From the NCBI RefSeq assembly GCF_000785435.2, contig NZ_JTDB02000007.1:5745-69744 (forward strand): DNA of 64,000 bases, given 5' to 3'. Under the pieces are notes generated by a model. That model had not been told where the DNA came from, did no database searches, and saw only the letters and a program-made list of their open reading frames with translations. Below are positions 58,529 through 64,000 of the stretch, piece by piece. Position 1 is the stretch's first letter. Every line of letters begins with the position of its first letter. The translations under genes were made by a program, and so were the position numbers. This stretch comes from Paraburkholderia sacchari. Its GTDB lineage: Bacteria > Pseudomonadota > Gammaproteobacteria > Burkholderiales > Burkholderiaceae.

Positions 58529-59350
58529 TTGGTTCAGACGATGCAAACGACCTCGCGCGCGCCGCAAAACCCATCGGCAGCGGATAGCAAGCTGATTGCC
58601 CGCGACATCCACAAGCGCTACGGCGACAACGAAGTGCTCAAGGGCGTCTCGCTCGACGCGAAGAAGGGCGACGTGATCAGCATCATCGGCGCGAGCGGCT
58701 CGGGCAAGAGCACGTTCCTGCGCTGCATTAATTTCCTCGAGAAGCCGAACGCGGGCGAGATCGTGGTGGACGGCGAAACCGTGCGCACGAAAGCGGGCCG
58801 CAACGGCGACCTCGACGTGGCCGATCACAAGCAGCTCCAGCGCATCCGCACCAAGCTCGCGATGGTGTTCCAGCACTTCAATCTCTGGTCGCACATGAAC
58901 GTGATCGAGAACGTGATCGAAGCCCCCATCCACGTGCTCGGCGTGCCGCGCAAGGAAGCCGAGGAGCGTGCGCGTGCCTATCTGGAGAAGGTCGGCCTCG
59001 CGCCGCGCGTGGAAAAGCAATATCCCTCGCATCTTTCGGGCGGCCAGCAGCAGCGCGTGGCGATTGCGCGCGCGCTCGCGATGAACCCCGACGTCATGCT
59101 GTTCGACGAGCCCACGTCCGCGCTCGACCCCGAGCTCGTGGGCGAAGTGCTCAAGGTGATGCAGAAGCTCGCCGAGGAAGGCCGCACAATGATCGTCGTC
59201 ACGCACGAGATGGGATTCGCGCGCAACGTCTCCAATCATGTGATGTTTCTGCACCAGGGCCGCACCGAGGAAGAAGGCGCGCCCACCGACGTGCTCGGCA
59301 ACCCGAGGAGCGAGCGCCTGCGCCAGTTCCTCTCGGGCAGCCTCAAGTAG
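58529..59350 (+). CDS. hisP: Basic amino-acid ABC transporter ATP-binding protein HisP-type
   Basis: 273 residues from the TTG at 58529, preferred because GGGAG at 58518-58522 is six bases ahead; the ATG at 58541 is in frame but 18 bases from that site. ABC ATPase: Walker A GASGSGKST, Q-loop VFQHFNLWSHM, signature LSGGQQQR, Walker B VMLFDEPTSALD, and switch His in VVTHEMGFARN. It couples ATP use to import through HisQ-HisM. The end is 11 bases before argR. Confidence 0.92.
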   Translation: MVQTMQTTSRAPQNPSAADSKLIARDIHKRYGDNEVLKGVSLDAKKGDVISIIGASGSGKSTFLRCINFLEKPNAGEIVVDGETVRTKAGRNGDLDVADHKQLQRIRTKLAMVFQHFNLWSHMNVIENVIEAPIHVLGVPRKEAEERARAYLEKVGLAPRVEKQYPSHLSGGQQQRVAIARALAMNPDVMLFDEPTSALDPELVGEVLKVMQKLAEEGRTMIVVTHEMGFARNVSNHVMFLHQGRTEEEGAPTDVLGNPRSERLRQFLSGSLK

Positions 59351-59361
59351 GGCGCCAGGAC

Positions 59362-60405
59362 GTGTCGCAAGCGGCGTCCCGCACGACCCAGGTCGCGATC
59401 GTCGCGTTGCCGCCGGTCTCGATGTCGAGTGTCGGCCCAATCGTCGACGCCCTGAACCTCGCCAACGAAATCGACGGCCGCGCGCTCTACCGCTGGCAGA
59501 TGTGCTCGTGGAACGGCCGGCCCGTGCCGCTCTCGGGCGGCGCGCAATGGCCCGCCGACTGCGCGTTCGGCGACGCCGTAGCGTGCGACTGGCTCATCGT
59601 CGTGACCGAGCGCTTTCAGCAGTTCGCCGACTATCGCCTGTTTCTCGCGAGCCTCGCGCGCGTGGGGCAGCGCACGCCGCTCGTCACCGGCATCCACCAC
59701 GGCATCTGGTGGCTCGCGATGGCGGGCCAGTTGCAGGGCTATCGCGTGGCGGTGAACTGGGAGACCTATCAGCAGTTCTCCGAGCAGTTCGAGCGCACAA
59801 TCGTCACGCAGCACATCTATGAAATCGACCGCGACCGCGCGACCTGCTCGGGCGGCCAGGCGACGCTCGATTTCATGCTCGCGATGATCGGCCGCGAGCA
59901 CGGCCCCGAACTCGTGGACCGCATTGCCGACGCGCTCGGCGCAAGCACGCTCAGAAGCGGCGACGAGCGCCAGCGCATTCCGTTCGTGACCGCGCCTGGC
60001 GAGCGCCATCCGCGCCTGAACGATGCCCTCATGCTGATGGAGGCGAACATCGAGGATCCGCTCACGACCGACGAGATCGCCGGCCACGTGGGCGTGTCGC
60101 GTCGTCAGCTGGAGCGCCTGTTCCGGCAGTACCTCAATGCGATGCCGTCGAAGTACTACCTGGGCCTGCGCCTCGCGAAGGCGCGCTCGCAGTTGCAGCG
60201 CACCAGCAAGTCAGTGGTGCAGATCAGCCTGGCTTGCGGGTTTTCGTCGGCCGCGCATTTTTCCAATGCCTATCGCGAGCGCTTCGGCGTGACGCCGCGC
60301 GAGGATCGCCGCAACTGGATCGAGCGCCAGCACGGCGGCGCGGCCGGGGCGGCGGCGCTGGAGCCGCGCGCGGGCGCGCTCGTGGAGCCGCCGGAGCGCA
60401 ACTGA
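59362..60405 (+). CDS. argR: Arginine-responsive AraC-family regulator ArgR (GATase-1-like sensor)
   Basis: 347 residues from the GTG at 59362. The N-terminal 190 residues are a class I glutamine-amidotransferase-like (DJ-1/PfpI) sensor (VAIVALPPVSMSSVGPIVDALNLANEI, WLIVVTERFQQFADYRLFLASLARVG, TGIHHGIWWLAMAGQL). The C-terminal AraC HTH follows (LMLMEANIEDPLTTDEIAGHVGVSRRQLERLFRQYLN, VVQISLACGFSSAAHFSNAYRERFGVTP). This is the Pseudomonas ArgR type, not the hexameric E. coli ArgR; it activates arginine uptake and AST genes. It lies between hisP and astC. Confidence 0.9.
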   Translation: MSQAASRTTQVAIVALPPVSMSSVGPIVDALNLANEIDGRALYRWQMCSWNGRPVPLSGGAQWPADCAFGDAVACDWLIVVTERFQQFADYRLFLASLARVGQRTPLVTGIHHGIWWLAMAGQLQGYRVAVNWETYQQFSEQFERTIVTQHIYEIDRDRATCSGGQATLDFMLAMIGREHGPELVDRIADALGASTLRSGDERQRIPFVTAPGERHPRLNDALMLMEANIEDPLTTDEIAGHVGVSRRQLERLFRQYLNAMPSKYYLGLRLAKARSQLQRTSKSVVQISLACGFSSAAHFSNAYRERFGVTPREDRRNWIERQHGGAAGAAALEPRAGALVEPPERN

Positions 60406-60482
60406 TTTCATCTGATCGCGCCTGACCGGCCGTACCTGATTGCACTTGATCCCGCTCGCATTCGGGCGACGACGAAAAAACA

Positions 60483-60498
60483 CGTCGCGGTTACGCAA
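60483..60498 (+). promoter_or_regulatory. Candidate ArgR half-site before astC
   Basis: CGTCGC, eight bases, then AA (60483-60498) fits the Pseudomonas-type ArgR half-site TGTCGC-N8-AA at all but the first base. It is 116 bases ahead of astC. A second, in-phase half-site was not found, so support is partial. Confidence 0.35.
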
Positions 60499-60613
60499 GA
60501 CGATTGCGGCGTGGTTGCCTACACTGTTTTTGCTAATGCTGAAAAGGGCGTTGCGCTGCAACAGACGCACGCCGCCCCAGCCTGAAACCAATTTGAGCCC
60601 AAGAGGATTCGCC

Positions 60614-61831
60614 ATGAACGACCAGACCGTGAGCCGCAAGACCTTCGACGAAGTGATGGTGCCGTGCTTTTCGCCCGCGCCGTTCGTCCCCGACCGTGGC
60701 GAAGGCTCGCGCGTCTGGGACACCGAAGGCCGCGACTATGTCGACTTCGCGTGCGGCATCGCCGTGACGTCGCTCGGCCACGCCAATCCCGAACTGCTGC
60801 GCGTGCTGCACCAGCAGGGCGGCAAGCTCTGGCACATCGGCAACGGCTACACCAACGAGCCGGTGCTGCGCCTCGCGAAGAAGCTCGAAGCCCTCACGTT
60901 CGCCGATCGCGCGTTCTTCGCGAACTCGGGCGCCGAGGCCAATGAAGCCGCGCTCAAGCTCGCGCGCCGCGTGGCGTTCGACCGTCATGGCGAGCAGAAG
61001 ACCGAGATCATTTCGTTCACGCAGTCGTTCCATGGCCGCACCTTCTTCACGGTGAGCGTGGGCGGCCAGCCCAAGTATTCGGAGGGCTTCGGCCCAGTGC
61101 CGCAGGGCATCGTGCATCTGCCGTACAACGATATCGAAGCCGCGAAGCGCGCGATTGGTGCGCAAACCTGCGCCGTGATCGTCGAGCCGGTGCAGGGCGA
61201 GGGCGGCGTGATTCCCGCCGATCCGGCCTTCCTGCAAGCGCTGCGCGAAGCGTGCGACGCGCACAATGCGCTGCTGATTTTCGACGAAGTGCAAACGGGC
61301 GTGGGCCGCACCGGCACCTTCTACGCGTACCAGGATACCGGCGTGACGCCGGACATCCTCACCACGGCCAAGGCGCTCGGCAACGGCTTCCCGATTGGCG
61401 CGATGCTCACGACCGAAGCCATCGCGGCGCACTTCAAGGTGGGCGTGCACGGCACGACCTACGGCGGCAATCCGCTCGGCGCGGCGATCGCGGACAAGGT
61501 GGTCGAGCTCGTGAGCGACCCGGCGCTGCTCGCCGGCGTGCGCGCGCGCGGCGAAGCGATTCGCGCGAAGCTCGCGCACCTGAACGAACGCTTCGACATG
61601 TTCAAGGAAGTGCGCGGCAAGGGTCTCCTGATCGGCGCCGAATTGAACGCGCGCTTCGCGGGCCGTGCGAAGGACTTCAACGCGGCGGCGGCGAACCGCG
61701 GCGTGATGATGCTGATCGCCGGCCCCGAAGTGCTGCGTTTCGCGCCGTCGCTCATCATTCCCGAGGCGGACCTGAACGAGGGCTTCGCACGCCTCGAGAA
61801 GGCTTTCGAAGATGTGATCGGCACGCGCTGA
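60614..61831 (+). CDS. astC: Succinylornithine / acetylornithine aminotransferase AstC
   Basis: 405 residues from the ATG at 60614. A class III aminotransferase: FVPDRGEGSRVWDTEGRDYVDFACGIAVTSLGHANPEL, FANSGAEANEAALKLAR, SFHGRTFFTVSVGGQPKY, DEVQTGVGRTGTFYAY, PLP lysine Lys253 in TTAKALGNG, and GTTYGGNPLGAAIA, in segments. In the AST pathway it converts succinylornithine to succinylglutamate semialdehyde; the same fold serves arginine synthesis (ArgD), but the neighbours aruF and aruG fix the catabolic role. Confidence 0.93.
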   Translation: MNDQTVSRKTFDEVMVPCFSPAPFVPDRGEGSRVWDTEGRDYVDFACGIAVTSLGHANPELLRVLHQQGGKLWHIGNGYTNEPVLRLAKKLEALTFADRAFFANSGAEANEAALKLARRVAFDRHGEQKTEIISFTQSFHGRTFFTVSVGGQPKYSEGFGPVPQGIVHLPYNDIEAAKRAIGAQTCAVIVEPVQGEGGVIPADPAFLQALREACDAHNALLIFDEVQTGVGRTGTFYAYQDTGVTPDILTTAKALGNGFPIGAMLTTEAIAAHFKVGVHGTTYGGNPLGAAIADKVVELVSDPALLAGVRARGEAIRAKLAHLNERFDMFKEVRGKGLLIGAELNARFAGRAKDFNAAAANRGVMMLIAGPEVLRFAPSLIIPEADLNEGFARLEKAFEDVIGTR

Positions 61832-61866
61832 ACGCCGGCCGCGCCCCATTGACCACAGGACCGACG

Positions 61867-62970
61867 ATGCTATTCGTTCGCCCCGCAAGGCTCTCCGATC
61901 TCGATGCGATCGCCCACATGGCCCGCACCGCGCAGCCCGTGCTGCACTCGCTGCCGCACGACCGCGCGGCGCTGGAAGCGCGCATCGCGCTGTCCGAGGA
62001 TTCGTTTCGCGCCCAGGTGGATTTTCCCGGCGAGGAGTTCTATCTCTTCGTGCTCGAAGATTCAGCCACGGGCAAGCTCGTCGGCACCTCCAGCATCGTG
62101 GCGGCGGCGGGCTATTCGGAGCCGTTCTACGCGTTTCGCAACGACGCGCTGATTCACGCCTCGCGCGAGCTGCACGTGAATCGCAAGATTCATGCGCTCA
62201 CCATGTCGCACGAGCTCACGGGCAAGAGCCGGCTCGCGGGCTTCTATATCGAGCCCGCGCTGCGTGGCGATGCGGCCGCGCATCTGATGTCGCGCGCACG
62301 CATGATGTACATCGCGATGAACCGCCGCCGCTTCACGCCCGAGGTTTTCTCGCTGCTGCTCGGCGTAACGGACGACGCGGGCGTCTCGCCGTTCTGGGAA
62401 GCCGTGGGGCGCAAGTTCTTCGGACGCGATTTCAAGGACATCGAAATGGTTTCGGGCGGCCGCAGCCGCACCTTCATCGCCGAAGTGATGCCCGCGTACC
62501 CGCTTTATGTGCCGCTGTTGCCCGAGGCCGCGCAGCGCGTGCTGGGCGAGCCGGACCCGAGCGCCTTGCTCGCCTACGAGATCCATCTGGAAGAGGGCTT
62601 CGAGACGGACCGCTATGTCGATATCTTCGATGCGGGCCCGGTGATGACCGCGCAGGTGGACCGCACGTCGTCGGTCGAGGGCAACGAGACGCGCACGGTG
62701 CGCGAGAGCGCCGGCGCGGCACAGGGCGCGAAGTATCTGGTCGCGAGCCAGCATGGCGGCGAGTTCCGCTGCGTGCTGGCGACGCTGCCTGAGGTGGCGG
62801 AAGCAGCGGGGCGCGCGGGTCATGTCGCACACGCGCCGGCAGCCGCGCCGCTCGACGCGGCCACGCGCGCGGCGCTCAACGTGCAGGACGGCGAGGCGGT
62901 GCGCTGCGCGCCGCTCTATCGCCACAGCGAAGACGACTCGATGGAACAACCGACTGGAGAAGCGCAATGA
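61867..62970 (+). CDS. aruF: Arginine/ornithine succinyltransferase, alpha subunit
   Basis: 367 residues from the ATG at 61867. AstA-family acyltransferase that transfers succinyl from succinyl-CoA to arginine, the first AST step. Blocks: FVRPARLSDLDAIAHMA, SEDSFRAQVDFPGEEFYLFVLED, GTSSIVAAAGYSEPFYAFR, ALTMSHELTGKSRLAGFYIEP, VSPFWEAVGRKFFGRDF, EVMPAYPLYVPLLPEAAQRVLGEP, GFETDRYVDIFDAGPVMTA, in segments. Pseudomonas- and Burkholderia-type enzymes are heterodimers of AruF and AruG; the second is next, overlapping by four bases. Confidence 0.93.
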   Translation: MLFVRPARLSDLDAIAHMARTAQPVLHSLPHDRAALEARIALSEDSFRAQVDFPGEEFYLFVLEDSATGKLVGTSSIVAAAGYSEPFYAFRNDALIHASRELHVNRKIHALTMSHELTGKSRLAGFYIEPALRGDAAAHLMSRARMMYIAMNRRRFTPEVFSLLLGVTDDAGVSPFWEAVGRKFFGRDFKDIEMVSGGRSRTFIAEVMPAYPLYVPLLPEAAQRVLGEPDPSALLAYEIHLEEGFETDRYVDIFDAGPVMTAQVDRTSSVEGNETRTVRESAGAAQGAKYLVASQHGGEFRCVLATLPEVAEAAGRAGHVAHAPAAAPLDAATRAALNVQDGEAVRCAPLYRHSEDDSMEQPTGEAQ

Positions 62971-64000
62971 TCGTGGTACGCGTCGTGCAGACGGGCGATG
63001 TGGACGCGCTCGTCGCGCTTGCCCAGGAAACCGGCCCCGGCCTCACCACCTTCAAGCCCGACCGCGAGGCGCTCGCGGCACGCATCGAGCGCACGCGCCG
63101 CACGCTGGCTGGCGAGGCGGCGCAGAGCGAGGCGGGCTACTTCTTCGTGATGGAAGACACTGCGACCGGCGACGTGGCCGGCGTGTGCGGGATCGAAACC
63201 GCGGTGGGCCTGCAGCAGCCGTTCTACAACTATCGTGTGAGCACGGTCGTGCACGCGAGCCAGGACCTTGGCATCTGGACGCGCATGCGCGCGCTCAACA
63301 TCTCGCACGACCTCACGGGCTATGCCGAGGTGTGCTCGCTTTTCCTCTCGCCGCGTTATCGCACGGGCGGTATGGGCGGCTTGCTCTCGCGCTCGCGCTT
63401 CATGTTCATCGCGCAGTTCCGCGAGCGCTTTCCGGAGCGTCTGTGCGCCGAGTTGCGCGGCCACTTCGACGCGGATGGCACTTCGCCGTTCTGGCGCGCG
63501 GTCGGTTCGCACTTCTATCAAATCGACTTCAATGCCGCCGACTACCTGAGTTCGCATGGCCGCAAGGCATTTCTCGCCGAGCTGATGCCGCGCTTTCCGG
63601 TGTATGTCGAGCTGCTGCCCGAAGATGCGCAGGCCTGCGTGGGCCTCACGCACGCGGACACGGTGCCGGCGCGCCGCATGCTCGAAGCCGAAGGACTGCG
63701 CTACGAGAATCACGTCGATATCTTCGATGCGGGTCCCGTGCTCGAATGCCATACCGCCGACTTGCGCACGGTGCGCGAGAGCGTGGTGGTGCCGGTGCAT
63801 ATTGGTGGCACCGCGGGCGCGGCGCAGGCGGAGGAGGGCGTGCGCTCGCTCGTGTCGAACACGTCGCTGACCGACTTCCGCGTGGGCTTCGCTCCGGGTG
63901 TCGTGCGCGACGGCGCGTTCACGCTGAGCGCCGAGGAAGCGGCGGCGCTGAACGTCGCGCAAGGCGATCCGGTGCGCGTGCTGGGTGCGGCGCACAAGCC
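62967..64000 (+). CDS. aruG: Arginine/ornithine succinyltransferase, beta subunit (3' end outside window)
   Basis: 344 residues are visible and the frame is open at the window end, so only a few C-terminal residues should be missing. It is a paralogue of the preceding alpha subunit: VRVVQTGDVDALVALAQE, GYFFVMEDTATGDVAGVCGIETAVGLQQPFYNYRVS, LNISHDLTGYAEVCSLFLSPRYR, TSPFWRAVGSHFYQIDF, AELMPRFPVYVELLPEDAQ, RYENHVDIFDAGPVLECH. The start lies inside the aruF stop (ATGA). The rest of the AST operon (astD, astB, astE) should follow beyond the window. Confidence 0.93.
   Translation, partial: MIVVRVVQTGDVDALVALAQETGPGLTTFKPDREALAARIERTRRTLAGEAAQSEAGYFFVMEDTATGDVAGVCGIETAVGLQQPFYNYRVSTVVHASQDLGIWTRMRALNISHDLTGYAEVCSLFLSPRYRTGGMGGLLSRSRFMFIAQFRERFPERLCAELRGHFDADGTSPFWRAVGSHFYQIDFNAADYLSSHGRKAFLAELMPRFPVYVELLPEDAQACVGLTHADTVPARRMLEAEGLRYENHVDIFDAGPVLECHTADLRTVRESVVVPVHIGGTAGAAQAEEGVRSLVSNTSLTDFRVGFAPGVVRDGAFTLSAEEAAALNVAQGDPVRVLGAAHK

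Overview
The window is very GC-rich, densely coded and carries a gene set (DUF3331 protein, hpnIJKL hopanoid side-chain genes, aruF/aruG-type arginine succinyltransferase, AzgA-type permease, type VI secretion remnants) that points to a betaproteobacterium of the Burkholderia/Paraburkholderia group. Species cannot be fixed from the sequence alone. No tRNA, rRNA, CRISPR array, intact insertion sequence or phage was recognised.

Layout. 1-2.8 kb: the end of a type VI secretion cluster (tssF C-terminus, tssJ lipoprotein, a secreted unknown), then a decayed treble-clef zinc-finger gene and a protein with a tail of DPF/NPF motifs. 2.8-11.6 kb: a NYN-LOTUS RNA-associated protein, a self-sufficient CYP116B-like P450, a decayed catabolic locus (internally deleted LysR and MmgE/PrpD genes around an intact hot-dog hydratase), a di-iron ferritin-like protein and a zinc-ribbon membrane protein. 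11.9-21.4 kb: wecB, a BcsB-like protein, nfrB, nfrA and a lipoprotein with a glycosidase-like fold. Together these look like a complete c-di-GMP-controlled exopolysaccharide machine of the phage-N4-receptor type, and this is the most interesting locus. 21.4-32.2 kb: argO/argP, a long low-GC gap, DUF3331, an MFS transporter with a PRC-barrel lipoprotein, the azgA purine permease, an ArsR/SRPBCC pair, a deleted DUF899 gene and a LysR regulator.

32.2-49.1 kb: hutH-hutC with twin HutC-like operators; an XRE-like protein; a LysR divergent from an aminotransferase; an AraC regulator overlapping a DUF3857/transglutaminase protein; an orphan LivK-type binding protein; pdxY; glgC-glgA; a lipoprotein hydrolase; and a luciferase-like monooxygenase. 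49.8-54.9 kb: the hpnI-J-K-L operon, which converts bacteriohopanetetrol to its cyclitol ether and probably handles the lipid. 55-56.8 kb: a BamE-like lipoprotein and a patatin phospholipase. 57.1 kb to the end: hisQ-hisM-hisP, argR, astC, aruF and aruG (cut by the window end), the start of an arginine uptake and succinyltransferase (AST) catabolic operon.

Functional threads: cell-envelope chemistry (exopolysaccharide, hopanoids, lipoproteins), amino-acid use and export (AST, hut, argO/argP, LivK), and gene decay in which three unrelated genes have kept both ends but lost their middles.
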